A stretch of DNA of 64,000 nt from Candidatus Caenarcanales bacterium (GCA_013216135.1 JABSOS010000004.1:143939-207938), one strand, 5' to 3'. Counted from the first letter of the stretch, positions 33,634 through 43,736 are shown. Translations and numbers: made by a program. The notes: generated by a model from the sequence alone, not told the origin.

Positions 33634-36600
33634 TTACTCTTCAGTAGGTGTGGCAGGAGGATTGGGGATTCTAACAGGCGCTTCAGGTTTTTTGATTGCT
33701 ACATATAAACCTAATTCGTTACCATTTTCAGCCCTTAGAATTATTAGGTTAGTATCTGCTGATGCATAACCTTTTAATTCTATATCACCTATCGTTATGT
33801 CAAGAGCACCATCAGTACTTAAGTTAGTACTAGTAGCAACTCCATCAGGACCAGTAGCTTTCGAGAATGAAACATTCGCTTCATCATTCGATCTAGTCGC
33901 AGTTTTCAGACTTACACCTGAGAACTGAGCTTGACCAGCTGAGAATGATAATCTAGAAGTTTCATCATCACAAGTTGACATTGAAACTAGTTCAGTAGCT
34001 TCAATTCTGATGTTATGACAAAGAACTACATATTCATCGTCTAAATCAGAGATTGCCATTCCAGTACCACGTCTGATTGCAAATGTTACTTCACGACCAG
34101 CACTAGTTACTTCCTCTGGACCTTTACGTCTACCTTTACGATCGTCTTCAAAACCGAATTCACCGGTTCTATCATTTTTAGATACGAAGATGATTACATC
34201 ACCATCTGGTCTTACATAACCTTCGAAGATCTCAGCTTCACCACCGTGATCTAAATCATCGAATGTCATATTTACTTTACCGTTGTTAATGGTTAATGAT
34301 GCGGAATCATCAGTATCTGCTGTTTCTGTCTCTTTTTCGATTATGAAATCAGGGACTTCTCCAGGTACATTTTCACTATTTTCATAGTCTCTTTCTCTAA
34401 AGATTTCAACTTCATTGAAACTAGGAGTTGCTCTACCTGTTGCAGAAATATCTACATCACCAGCTAAACCTAGTAAGCCGATACTTCCATCTTTAGATAG
34501 ATCAATACCTAAACTGACCATACCGTATTTACCAGCGAGTTGTGATTGACCGACAGGTGATTCTTGAACCATTGCACCGAAACCAAATTCTTGTTTAGTT
34601 TCTAGCAATTGACCGTTTCTGAATAGCTGACCACCGTGAGTAGATGAAGAAATGTACATTCCTCCTCCCACTGGGTAGAAGCTTTCTCTAACCGCGTTGT
34701 TCTTAAATACGAACTCGTCTCTTCTGTCAAAAAAGATATCGTCTCTAGCTGGTTCGATAAATGAGATTACATTTGAAGGGCTAACATTTACGAAGAACTC
34801 TTCAATTCCGCCGTGATCATCTGGACCTCTTCTATCTCTTAATGGATCAAAAGTGAACGCATGTAAGAAGTGAGTTGGAGGTGATCCGAAGCCAGGACCT
34901 TCTTCAGGAGGACATTCAAAGAAATCATCTCCTTCAAAGAATGTCTCAAAGTCATCGTCATCATCGAAATCATCGAAGTCGTCATGAGGACCAGGACCGA
35001 ATCCGCCACCTGCACATGGATCTCCATGAGGTGGAGTACATGATATGAACTCACCATCTTCGAAGAATGGCTGGAAGTCTTCAAAACCATCACCAAAGTC
35101 TTTACATGGATCGTCATGAAGTGGTGGACACTCGATGAAACCAGTATGATCATCATCAAAGAACGGTTGTGGTTGATCTGGATCAAATGGACCAGGACCG
35201 AATCCGCCATCAAAACATGGGTCTGGTGGTGGACACTCTACAAAACTGTCCTCGAAGAATGGTTGTGTAGGATCAAATGGCTCTGAACCAAAATCTCCGC
35301 CTTCACATGGATTCTGTGGTGGTGGACATTCTGTGAATGTTCCATCATTGGAGTTAGGGAATGTACCAGGCTCTGGTGGTGGTGGTAAATCCTTACAGGG
35401 ATCATGTACTGGTGGACATTCTGTAAATATTCCATCATCAAAGTTAGGTACTGTACCAGGTGGTGGTGGAGGTGGAAAATCATCTGCACATGGATCTGGT
35501 GGTGGACATTCTACAAAGCCAGTACCGTCATTAAAGAATACAGATGTATTAGGTGGGATATCCTTACATGGATCGTGGTTGTCACATGGGATAGGATTTC
35601 CAGCTGCATCGAGACATTCTCCACCTGTTGGTGGGCATGGAATAGGGTTACCAGATTCATCTACACCGCAATCACCGTTGTGAGGTGGTGGGTTCGTTCC
35701 ATCACAAGGAATTTTGTTTCCTACTGGATCAAAGCACTCTTGTGGTGGAGGGTTATTTGGATCACCTGGTTGAGGTGGTGGATTATTAGGATCGTGTGTA
35801 CAGTTAGGATCTGTAGGATTACACTCTAATAGATCAGCAAAAGGCTGAGGACCTTGAGGACCGCCAGGACCGAACTCAGGACCACCTGGACCAAAATCTG
35901 GACCGCCAGGACCAAAGTCAGGACCACCTGGACCGAAGTCTTCAAAATCATCTCCAGGGAATGGCTGTGGACCAAAAGAAAACTCTTCTAATTTATGAAG
36001 CTCTGCTTCAGCGATTAGAACCGGGAATCCTTTTACTTTCATAGAACCTACAGCGTTAGGCTTAGAGAACTTCGCTCTAGCGAGTTCCATAGTTGCTCTA
36101 GTTGATGCGTCGGAATGCTCCGTTTTAGGACCAGATAAACCAGTGTCGAAGAAAGCTACAAAGTACTTATCTCCAAAGCTTCTTGCATCAAACTCATCTT
36201 CGTCTTCATCTTCATCATCAAAATCTTCGTCATCAACGTCATTTGCAGCAACAATCATATTAATAATGAAGTCACCGATGATCTCTTCAAAGTTAGCGAT
36301 TGAGATATCAAGTGAATCTTGAATATCAACAGCAAACTGTTGAATTAAAGTCGTTAAAGCATTGATTTCGTCTGCTGTTAAGTTTGATAAACTGTCAGTG
36401 TTTTCTTGACACTCACGGTAAATATACTCAGAGTAAGGATCGATATCAACTTCATCATCAGCTAAGAAAGCTCTCATTTCGTTGCCATCGACTACGACTC
36501 TTAATACTAAATCTGGACCGAAGACTAAACCTTCTGGCATCTCGATATTGTATTCACCATTTGCGTTCGTTGTAGTTCTTGCGATTACATCGCCAACTTG

Positions 36601-37155
36601 ATTTCCGTCTTCGTCAACTCTGATTAATTCTACGGTAACGTTAGTGGCTAAAATACCTCTATTTATAGTAGAAAATCTTCTGAGTGAAGAGCTAGAAGAT
36701 CCAGGAACTGTTACTTGACCAGAAACGTCTGTTGCACCTACTTCGATAGCAGCATCTACAACAGCGTCTGAAAATCTAAAATTTTTCTTTAATTGTTTAT
36801 TACCTTTGATTCTTAATTTGACATTTCTGTCTTTTTTTAATTTGTCAGGTTTTTTAAGTGTAAGTGTTATTGGTTCACTCACATCAACTACACCATCTGT
36901 ATAAGGTAGTTCAATTACCTTAGGTGCATCACTTGAGAATAGTTTCTTAGGAAACTTGAGCTTCACTTTTAATGACCCAGATGTACCATCAATTTCTGAA
37001 GGGTTTTCATCTGTGGTTATGGTGAAAGTTTGACTCGGGCTTGCAGCACTAAATCTGATATCAGCAGGTTCTGTAACGTATGTAGCAGCTGAAGCAGCGA
37101 GTGTGTTCAGCATAAATGCTAATGGCATTAGCATGGCTAATAGTTTTCGATTCAT
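33634..37155 (-). CDS. Giant secreted Cys/Pro-repeat protein
   Basis: About 1,173 residues from the ATG at 37155; the frame continues six codons upstream, but GGGGAG ten bases before this ATG decides the start. Order: signal peptide (1-24); beta-rich domain (to about 150); carboxypeptidase-regulatory/CnaB-like fold with TTTNANGEYNIEMPEG (about 155-200); helical part; acidic run of Asp and Glu (about 305-325); FGPGGP(D/E) repeats (about 405-435); a region with three C-x-D-x-x-G-N-x-I-P-C units and six ECPPxxxPC units (about 440-755); a large beta domain to the end. No anchor is visible. Probably an extracellular or surface structural protein. I do not recognise a family. Confidence 0.7.
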   Translation of the reverse strand: MNRKLLAMLMPLAFMLNTLAASAATYVTEPADIRFSAASPSQTFTITTDENPSEIDGTSGSLKVKLKFPKKLFSSDAPKVIELPYTDGVVDVSEPITLTLKKPDKLKKDRNVKLRIKGNKQLKKNFRFSDAVVDAAIEVGATDVSGQVTVPGSSSSSLRRFSTINRGILATNVTVELIRVDEDGNQVGDVIARTTTNANGEYNIEMPEGLVFGPDLVLRVVVDGNEMRAFLADDEVDIDPYSEYIYRECQENTDSLSNLTADEINALTTLIQQFAVDIQDSLDISIANFEEIIGDFIINMIVAANDVDDEDFDDEDEDEDEFDARSFGDKYFVAFFDTGLSGPKTEHSDASTRATMELARAKFSKPNAVGSMKVKGFPVLIAEAELHKLEEFSFGPQPFPGDDFEDFGPGGPDFGPGGPDFGPGGPEFGPGGPQGPQPFADLLECNPTDPNCTHDPNNPPPQPGDPNNPPPQECFDPVGNKIPCDGTNPPPHNGDCGVDESGNPIPCPPTGGECLDAAGNPIPCDNHDPCKDIPPNTSVFFNDGTGFVECPPPDPCADDFPPPPPPGTVPNFDDGIFTECPPVHDPCKDLPPPPEPGTFPNSNDGTFTECPPPQNPCEGGDFGSEPFDPTQPFFEDSFVECPPPDPCFDGGFGPGPFDPDQPQPFFDDDHTGFIECPPLHDDPCKDFGDGFEDFQPFFEDGEFISCTPPHGDPCAGGGFGPGPHDDFDDFDDDDDFETFFEGDDFFECPPEEGPGFGSPPTHFLHAFTFDPLRDRRGPDDHGGIEEFFVNVSPSNVISFIEPARDDIFFDRRDEFVFKNNAVRESFYPVGGGMYISSSTHGGQLFRNGQLLETKQEFGFGAMVQESPVGQSQLAGKYGMVSLGIDLSKDGSIGLLGLAGDVDISATGRATPSFNEVEIFRERDYENSENVPGEVPDFIIEKETETADTDDSASLTINNGKVNMTFDDLDHGGEAEIFEGYVRPDGDVIIFVSKNDRTGEFGFEDDRKGRRKGPEEVTSAGREVTFAIRRGTGMAISDLDDEYVVLCHNIRIEATELVSMSTCDDETSRLSFSAGQAQFSGVSLKTATRSNDEANVSFSKATGPDGVATSTNLSTDGALDITIGDIELKGYASADTNLIILRAENGNELGLYVAIKKPEAPVRIPNPPATPTEE
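34890..35950 (-). repeat. Coding repeats: Cys-Pro units and GPGG units
   Basis: Inside the giant secreted protein. Reading in its frame: four FGPGGP(D/E)-type units (about 35843-35950), three units ending GN(K/P)IPC, then six units of roughly 30-40 residues each ending (V/T/I)EC-P-P-x-x-(D/N)PC or close variants, and a seventh (34895-34930) that keeps the first Cys but has lost the second. Spacing between units is Pro, Asp and Phe rich. Confidence 0.8.
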
Positions 37156-37428
37156 CTTTTTACTTCTCCCCATCTAATTTATCGACACGTACTCTTATAT
37201 CTGAACTAGTATTTAGTTCATTTTCGAATTAACTTACTTGTGTACTTATTACTTTGTACTAGGCTCTATTACCTTAATGTCGATTTTGTCGTCTTTTAAG
37301 GGGAACACCGGCGTGTTTTAATTAATTTCATTAGTCTATCCCCCTAGCTTAATTGTTAAAAATTAAGTATATGCGTAAAATATAATTAGTAAAACTTTTC
37401 AGGTTGTTGATACCATACTTATAAAAAT

Positions 37429-38907
37429 ATGAACAAAGACAATATGCCCACTCAAAATAATTTCTATCCGCAAAATTCGATCAGGTCTGATTTTGCAATT
37501 GCAATGTCACAGATGTATAGAGAAGAAGTGCCGCTGTATCAGGATTTACTCGATGTCGTGGAGGAAATAAATTCAGAATTAATTAATTCTAATGAAATCT
37601 CAGAGGAAGGTATCACTGATTTATCGAGAATTAATTTAGAAAGACATGGGGCTATTAGGCTTGGAAGCAAAGAAGAATTAAATTTAATATCTAGACTTTT
37701 TAATGTATTGGGTATGGAGCCTGTTGGCTATTATGATTTAAGTATTGCTGATTTACCAGTTCATTCCACCGTGTTTAGACCTGTAAAACGTGATGATTTG
37801 AAAGAAAATCCTTTTAGGATCTTTTGTTCAGTTTTAAGACCGGAGCTTTTAGATTCTGAAATACAGGAAAAAGTAAAAGAAGTTATAGCTAGTAGAAATA
37901 TTGTTAGTGAAAAATGTCTTAGCTTAATTACTAAATTTGAAGAAGAGTCTGGACTTGATGAAGAAGATTCAAAGGACTTTGTAAAAGAAGCGCTAGAGAT
38001 TTTTAGATGGCATAAGAACGCTAGAATCAGTAAAGGTTTTTACAAAGAGTTACTTTCTATCAATTCTTTACTGGCTGATATAGTTGCATTCAAAGGTCCA
38101 CATATTAATCATTTAACACCGAGGGTTCTAGATATAGATCTTCTTTACCAAAGAATGTCTGAAAAAGGTATTAATATGACAGCTACCATACAGGGGCCGC
38201 CTCGAAGAAAAATTCCTATCTTATTGCGTCAGACATCTTTTCGTGCTTTAAATGAAGAAATTTTATTTCCAGACATTGAGGGCTCAGAGCTACTCGGTAC
38301 TCATAGAGCTAGATTTGGTGAGATTGAAAAAAGAGGTGCTGCTTTGACGCCTAAAGGTCTTGGTCTTTATAATGAGCTTTTAAATAAAGTACTTATTGAA
38401 GTTAAGCAGAGTGATTCTAATTACCTTGAAAAACTGGCTGAATCTTTTAAAGCTTTTCCTGATGATATTGAATCTCTAGTGAAAGAAACTTTAGTTTATT
38501 TTTCGCTTAGTGTTGATGAAGATACAGATTCATTAAAAGCTAAGCTAGAGAAAATTCCTCAAATAAGTCAACAGATTAGTATGATTCAAAATTTAATAGA
38601 GAAAGATTCTACTTATATATTTAAACCTGAATTTGTAGAAGTACTTTTATCTCTTCAGTTAGCAGGGGTCATAAAAATTGAGTTGCTGACTTATGAAGAT
38701 TTCCTGCCAGTGAGTGCTGCTGGGATTTTTAAATCAAATATAGTTGAAGGTGGCTATGTTAAAGCTAAAGATGGTCAGGAGTTAAGCTCACAAGAAGATC
38801 TTGAAAAAGCATTAACTAAAAAGATTCTAGATCCTTTTAAAGATTATGAAGCTGAATCTTTAGCTAGTATTAAAGCTGGATTGGAAAAGATTTCTAATTT
38901 ACTGTAG
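37429..38907 (+). CDS. hglS: 2-oxoadipate dioxygenase/decarboxylase (HglS/DUF1338-like)
   Basis: A 492-residue protein of the HglS (YdcJ, DUF1338) family. Motifs: ERHGAIRLGSKEELNLI, GMEPVGYYDLSIADLPVHSTVFRP, HINHLTPRVLDID, LLRQTSFRALNEE and RFGEIEKRGAALTPKG. The His of PVHST, the His of INHLT and the Glu of FGEIE correspond to the metal triad. Characterised members turn 2-oxoadipate into D-2-hydroxyglutarate in D-lysine breakdown, using Fe(II). No other lysine-catabolism gene is nearby, so the physiological substrate is open. It forms an operon with the next gene (3-base gap). Confidence 0.85.
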   Translation: MNKDNMPTQNNFYPQNSIRSDFAIAMSQMYREEVPLYQDLLDVVEEINSELINSNEISEEGITDLSRINLERHGAIRLGSKEELNLISRLFNVLGMEPVGYYDLSIADLPVHSTVFRPVKRDDLKENPFRIFCSVLRPELLDSEIQEKVKEVIASRNIVSEKCLSLITKFEEESGLDEEDSKDFVKEALEIFRWHKNARISKGFYKELLSINSLLADIVAFKGPHINHLTPRVLDIDLLYQRMSEKGINMTATIQGPPRRKIPILLRQTSFRALNEEILFPDIEGSELLGTHRARFGEIEKRGAALTPKGLGLYNELLNKVLIEVKQSDSNYLEKLAESFKAFPDDIESLVKETLVYFSLSVDEDTDSLKAKLEKIPQISQQISMIQNLIEKDSTYIFKPEFVEVLLSLQLAGVIKIELLTYEDFLPVSAAGIFKSNIVEGGYVKAKDGQELSSQEDLEKALTKKILDPFKDYEAESLASIKAGLEKISNLL

Positions 38908-38910
38908 GAT

Positions 38911-40413
38911 ATGCTTTCTTTTTTTCAAAATATGAGTAAAGAACAAAGAAATTATTTACTAATTTTTTTCTATGTACTTATATACTATCTTTTTCGCTTA
39001 ACTTGCTCTCCTTATCTAGATTGGGATGAAGCTGAGCAATATGTTTTAGCCCAAGGCTTCAACTTCGGTGATGCTCATCAACCCCCACTCTATAGTTGGA
39101 TTATAAAAACTTTGTCTCTTGTCTTTGGTTACGGAACCCCTGTTATCGTTTCTGTAAGATATATATGCTTGTTTGTATTTTTATATTTTCTATATAAAGC
39201 TATTAGGATTTTTCATGACGAAGATGATTCTTTACTGTGCTTAAATTCTATCTTAGCTTTAGTTTTAACCTATGGCTACGTTATTAATTTTAAGCTTACA
39301 CATTCAGTTTTAGTATTTGCTTGCGCTAGTTTTTGTTTCTATAGATATCTCAAGTTGCTATGTGTAAAGGATTCTATTCGAAACTATATTGCTTTTGCTT
39401 TGAGTATTGCACTTGGCATGCTTGCAAAATTTAATTTTGCATTTTTGATTTTGGCTTTAATTCTAGGTTCAATGTTCACATCTTCTGGTAGAGCATTAGT
39501 CTTTAATCTTAAATCACTCCTTTCCATTCACATTGTAAGTGCTTTAATAAGCCCTTATTATTTATGGCTCTTGAATCAAGGTGATGAAGCTAAAGCTTAT
39601 TTAAGCTCTAGAAGTGTGATTGAAAACTCTGACTACAACTATTTTTTTAATTTGTTTAAGCTAAGCTTTAGTGCAATTAGTCCAATCCTGATCTATATTC
39701 TGTGTTTTTCTTTGCTTCTAGCTTTTTTATTCTGTAGAGATAATTTAAAATTTCAATCTATCCTTAGAAATATATCTATAAAAAGTGAATTGATTTATAT
39801 AAGCTTAGTCTCATATTCATTACCTATTTTAATTTTTCTTTTTAACAAGGCTGGTAAGCTTGCTGGTGGCTGGCTTGCTGTAACTCACTTTGTTGCAGTG
39901 ATCGTAATTTTTACACTTTGTGAAAATTTTCTTGAAGGTAAATTAAAAAGAAGACTTCAGTATATATTCCTTACCATTAATATTGTATTTTTTATGATCA
40001 AAGTCTCATGGATACTGCTCCCTGACATCCACCCTAAAATTCATAGATTAAATATCCCCTATGAAAGTTTTAATCAAGAAATAAAAAATATAAGTGGCTC
40101 AAATTCCTTTGAATATGAAATTTGTGATGATCAGATTATTTCAGCTAATTTGAATAATTTAAATCATGACAATGATGTAATTACTATTAATAAGCGAAAA
40201 GAAATTCTTACTTTTATAAAAGAGCATAAAAAATCATCTTTACTCTTGATTTTAAATAGAGTAAATTTAAAACAAAAAGCTATAAAGAAATTAGAAGCTA
40301 TGCTAGCTAAGGAAAACTTAACTTACAAAGCAAAAAAAATAAAAAAAAGATACTTATACTCTAAGAATAACTTTCATGAGCTGAGTGTGTATCTCATTAA
40401 CCCTCCTGAATAG
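38911..40413 (+). CDS. PMT/ArnT-like membrane glycosyltransferase
   Basis: A 500-residue polytopic membrane protein of the GT39/GT83 style. The first periplasmic loop holds LDWDEAEQYVLAQG with the acidic catalytic residue and then DAHQPPLYSWIIK, both typical of enzymes that transfer sugars from polyprenyl-phosphate carriers to protein or lipid A. About ten hydrophobic helices follow, then a soluble C-terminal domain (from about 385) with a basic end. Acceptor unknown. Its neighbour, a GH15-like protein, may act on a related glycan. Confidence 0.75.
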   Translation: MLSFFQNMSKEQRNYLLIFFYVLIYYLFRLTCSPYLDWDEAEQYVLAQGFNFGDAHQPPLYSWIIKTLSLVFGYGTPVIVSVRYICLFVFLYFLYKAIRIFHDEDDSLLCLNSILALVLTYGYVINFKLTHSVLVFACASFCFYRYLKLLCVKDSIRNYIAFALSIALGMLAKFNFAFLILALILGSMFTSSGRALVFNLKSLLSIHIVSALISPYYLWLLNQGDEAKAYLSSRSVIENSDYNYFFNLFKLSFSAISPILIYILCFSLLLAFLFCRDNLKFQSILRNISIKSELIYISLVSYSLPILIFLFNKAGKLAGGWLAVTHFVAVIVIFTLCENFLEGKLKRRLQYIFLTINIVFFMIKVSWILLPDIHPKIHRLNIPYESFNQEIKNISGSNSFEYEICDDQIISANLNNLNHDNDVITINKRKEILTFIKEHKKSSLLLILNRVNLKQKAIKKLEAMLAKENLTYKAKKIKKRYLYSKNNFHELSVYLINPPE

Positions 40414-40508
40414 GTGGGGTTTCTACTTGTCAACATAATTACTAATAAATATATAAAATTACAGATAATGGGTAAATAAATAAAGTAGGTAGTGACTGGG
40501 TAATTTTA

Positions 40509-42560
40509 ATGCAACCAATTCTTCAAGACAAAGATGCATTAGCAAAACAAATATGTGTTGAGCTTAGGGCTATCATAAATACTGACATTATTAAACTTGA
40601 TGCAAAGCATCAGGATACTTTTAATAAGATAAAATATTTATACAGTTATACAGGAAAGTATCCTTATAAGCCTGAAGGCGTTATTAGTAAATTTGACGAT
40701 ATTTTATCTGTAAACATTCTTAATCAAATGGAAATGGAGCAGAGAGAAAAAATCCTTGATGCTTTACTGTATTCTACTCAAGCTAGGCTTTTTGCTACAG
40801 AGTTTACCCCATATGAAGAAATTTTAGACTTGAAAGAGCATAGCTTTCATTATTTTATTTATAATGATTTTTTTAAAGATCCTAAACCTCACTATGGTGC
40901 AGCTGATTTAGAAGAAATTATTCATGATCTAAATGATGAAAAGAAAATTTTTGATTTTGATACTGATCCTAAGACTGGCTTGATTTCTTCTGGGGATGGT
41001 ATTAGTCCTGATTTAAATTGGCAGTATAACGCAGATAGCTGTATTCATGGCTTATGGCAAAAGCAGAACGATCCATTTAGTTGGAGAAAGTCAATGATAA
41101 TTAATGCTGCAGCTATTAATAACGCTGATATTTTTTCAACAGTTCAAAAAATTGCTCGTGATCCTGATTGGTATAGAAGAGCACACGAAGATCAAGATAT
41201 TTTAAGCAGAGGGATTACTGATGCTTTTGATCCCAAAACTGTGAATATCAGTAACTTTGGTTCACCTATTGTAAGAGATATAAAAATTAAAGAAAGTAAG
41301 ACTCCTAGAAGAGTAGTTTCTACTGCTATGTTCCTTCTGTCTATTCTTGAGACACTAGAGGCTGGAATTAATAGTGATGAGTGGGGCTTTGACTATGGAG
41401 CAGATTTTAATGAACAGAATAGGGAAATAGTCTTTAAAGCTATTTTTAATTTAATTACATTCTTGATGAGTATAAACTGGAATGTAAGGCATAACCTTTA
41501 CGATGGGAATTCACCTACGACAAGTCTCTGGGGAGAAATTGTTTACTGGGATGGAGCTAGCTTAGATACTGCCTACACGGCTCTTGCCTTAGAGAAATTT
41601 TGTTCTTTAGTATTTTCTGAACGGTTTTCAGAGACAACTGCAATTGTTGATTTGAAAAAAGCAGTAAATGAATATGTTGGTGACTTGCCTTTTTATGCGA
41701 ACTGTTTAAATGAATCTTATGTAAGAATGTTAATTCAAGCATGCACCTCGAAAGTTTATGAATGGGTGGTTAAGCCGATACTTTATGAGCATACTCAAGC
41801 AATTCATAATGAAGAAAATAAACTTGATTCATCTCTTGCATTATTAGCAGCATCAGATTATAGATTTTCAGAAGATGTATTCCTAGATGCTGAAATTAGA
41901 GCACACATCGTTAAATCTCTTCACATGGGGCTAGCTGATGGTTGTGGTATGAAGCGTTATAATCGTTTTTTAAGAGAGGATTATGTCACAGGTAATAATG
42001 TGAAAATTTTTGATAGTCACTTGAATTTAAATGGTTACATAACTACGAATTTAACACCACTTGCTCAAATTGTCTTAGGTCAAAAACCTGAAGTTGCACA
42101 AGTTAGTCCTAAGTTCTTTTCTACTACTGAGTTTACGAAAAGACAAAAAATCGCAAAGCCTGAGTATTCTGCTCAGTGGAGTCTAGGACCTTCTGCTTGT
42201 ATACAAGCTTTAGCTAAAGCTAAGATGAAGCTTGTTTCTCATATTAAAAAGATTAAAATAGCTCCACCTGAAACAGAAGTAAAATTAAAAGAAATCGATA
42301 TTATGCTAGCTCATTTTATCAATCACAGTTTATCAATAATTGCTGGAATGAAGGATGTTGATATGTTAAGAGTGGATGGCACTGAACTTCCTAATAAATA
42401 TAATATTATGGAGTCTTATCAAGCGATTTCTGACCTTGCTGGTAAAGTGAAATGGATTCCTGGTGGTAACACTAGCGCGTGGACTATGGCTCAGCTTTAT
42501 GATGGCTTGCAGCTTGCACTAAAAGCTGAAAAAGAGTTAAGATCAATTAGTAACTCTTAA
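40509..42560 (+). CDS. Putative (alpha/alpha)6 glycoside hydrolase, GH15-like
   Basis: A 683-residue, mostly helical protein without signal peptide. Several stretches recall the glucoamylase/GH15 or phosphorylase-kinase-like helical barrel: WQYNADSCIHGLW (about 178), the region SPTTSLWGEIVYWDGASLDTAYTALALEKF (about 338-367, compare the D-x-W-E-E...G-x-S-F-x-T motif), and GGNTSAWTMAQLYDGL near the end. Catalytic glutamates cannot be assigned with certainty, and the resemblance is moderate. It is followed by a single base and then the next start codon, so they are co-transcribed. Confidence 0.45.
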   Translation: MQPILQDKDALAKQICVELRAIINTDIIKLDAKHQDTFNKIKYLYSYTGKYPYKPEGVISKFDDILSVNILNQMEMEQREKILDALLYSTQARLFATEFTPYEEILDLKEHSFHYFIYNDFFKDPKPHYGAADLEEIIHDLNDEKKIFDFDTDPKTGLISSGDGISPDLNWQYNADSCIHGLWQKQNDPFSWRKSMIINAAAINNADIFSTVQKIARDPDWYRRAHEDQDILSRGITDAFDPKTVNISNFGSPIVRDIKIKESKTPRRVVSTAMFLLSILETLEAGINSDEWGFDYGADFNEQNREIVFKAIFNLITFLMSINWNVRHNLYDGNSPTTSLWGEIVYWDGASLDTAYTALALEKFCSLVFSERFSETTAIVDLKKAVNEYVGDLPFYANCLNESYVRMLIQACTSKVYEWVVKPILYEHTQAIHNEENKLDSSLALLAASDYRFSEDVFLDAEIRAHIVKSLHMGLADGCGMKRYNRFLREDYVTGNNVKIFDSHLNLNGYITTNLTPLAQIVLGQKPEVAQVSPKFFSTTEFTKRQKIAKPEYSAQWSLGPSACIQALAKAKMKLVSHIKKIKIAPPETEVKLKEIDIMLAHFINHSLSIIAGMKDVDMLRVDGTELPNKYNIMESYQAISDLAGKVKWIPGGNTSAWTMAQLYDGLQLALKAEKELRSISNS

Positions 42561-42561
42561 C

Positions 42562-43086
42562 ATGAAAATCTCTCACTTATTTTTTATTCTATTAATTCTG
42601 TTTTCAAGTTCTAAAATTTATGCAAAGAATTTAGATTTGTATACTATTAATCAAGAGGATACCCTCGATAAAAGTTTAGAGATTAAATATAGCTATAGAA
42701 AAGCTAAAAATACAGAAGCAGATTTTGAAACTTTTAAAAGTATTGTTTCTGATTTGGAAAATTCTAATTTGAAAGATGCTTATATGGCAGCTCAGGTAAT
42801 GCTAAGTAGTAAATTTAAGAAAAACCCTTTTTCTAAAATACAAAATTTTAAAAAAGGTAGAAAAAAATTGGAAAAATTATTTCTTGAATACTCTAATTCA
42901 CTTGAATTAAGGTATATAAGACTTGCTGTGCAATTAAACACTCCAGCACTTCTTAGTTATAGAGACAATATTAAAGAAGATCGTGATTTTATACTTAATG
43001 AAATTAAAACTAGTAAAGTTTTAGCAAGTGAAGTCAAACTTTATTTATTAGACTTTTTAAGAAGATATGAACTGATTGACTCATAG
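42562..43086 (+). CDS. Small exported protein, unknown
   Basis: A 174-residue protein with a signal peptide (1-21, ending KIYAK). The mature part is helical. Its central block, AAQVMLSSKFKKNPFSKIQNFKKGRKKLE followed by ELRYIRLAVQLNTPALLSYRDNIKEDRDFIL, resembles unnamed exported proteins that I recall from Bacteroidetes. It starts one base after the GH15-like gene and runs 46 bases into the convergent lycopene cyclase gene. Confidence 0.5.
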   Translation: MKISHLFFILLILFSSSKIYAKNLDLYTINQEDTLDKSLEIKYSYRKAKNTEADFETFKSIVSDLENSNLKDAYMAAQVMLSSKFKKNPFSKIQNFKKGRKKLEKLFLEYSNSLELRYIRLAVQLNTPALLSYRDNIKEDRDFILNEIKTSKVLASEVKLYLLDFLRRYELIDS

Positions 43087-43736
43087 AGATATACATTCCA
43101 AATCATTAAAAGAAAACCATAAAAGAAGTCATCATAAGGGATTGAGAAGAATCTTAAGCCTAAGTTCTCTAAGTTGTTATACCATACAACTGGTTCCGGG
43201 AAGGCAATGCCCGTAAGTAAGCCATTTACTAAAAAAAAACCTGGGAAAACAAAGAGGCAAGATAAATAAAACTTTCCGAAGTCAAACCTCTTTCTTAAAA
43301 AAATTAATGAAGCTACTACTAGTGAAAAAGTCCATGAACTATAGAATTTTCCTAAGTTAAAAATCATTATTAGAAAGGAAATTGAAATTAAAGCAGAAGA
43401 TATATTTTGTGAAAGCTTTTCACTGATTTTTTCTTTGAAAAAATATTTAATTACTTCGTAAGTAAATATGCAGGCGTAAGGAATACAGATGAAGAATAAA
43501 ATTTCTTCTAAAGGTAAATTAAATATTTTAAGTCCGGTTAAGTATTTATCAGTAAAGCCCCAAACACCAATCTCTGTAAAGAATATATCCCAAGCTATAA
43601 ATGGAATCGCAACTATAGCAATTGCTAAAAATGCCCCTCTTAGCTTTTTATGAATATCAAGTCTTGTGTCAAAGCTAAATATTATAGGTATGAAAACACT
43701 AAAAATATTTATAAATAAATAAGTATAACTAAGCAT
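43041..43736 (-). CDS. Lycopene beta-cyclase, membrane type (CrtYcd-like)
   Basis: A 231-residue polytopic protein made of two tandem lycopene-cyclase domains. The first carries FFTEIGVWGFTDKYLTGLKIFNLPLEEILFFICIPYACIFTYE, a nearly ideal copy of the domain signature; the second is weaker (WYNNLENLGLRFFSIPYDDFFYGF). It should close the ends of lycopene to make beta-carotene. It overlaps crtZ by 8 bases and overlaps the convergent exported-protein gene by 46 bases. Confidence 0.85.
   Translation of the reverse strand: MLSYTYLFINIFSVFIPIIFSFDTRLDIHKKLRGAFLAIAIVAIPFIAWDIFFTEIGVWGFTDKYLTGLKIFNLPLEEILFFICIPYACIFTYEVIKYFFKEKISEKLSQNISSALISISFLIMIFNLGKFYSSWTFSLVVASLIFLRKRFDFGKFYLSCLFVFPGFFLVNGLLTGIAFPEPVVWYNNLENLGLRFFSIPYDDFFYGFLLMIWNVYLYESISSYLLKKSNK

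Noticed and set aside
35333-35829. Two long plus-strand open frames, one with a GGGGGKSS P-loop-like string
   Set aside because: They are antisense shadows of the Cys/Pro repeats in the giant secreted protein. Pro, Gly and Asp codons on the other strand produce the Gly/Trp-rich frames, and there is no promoter or start context.
34890-35950. CRISPR or DNA satellite
   Set aside because: The repetition follows codons of a protein, unit length varies, and there are no identical direct repeats separated by unique spacers.
40398-40432. Terminator after the PMT-like gene
   Set aside because: AACCC and GGGTT can pair, but the rest of the stem has mismatches and the T run is short; too weak to call.
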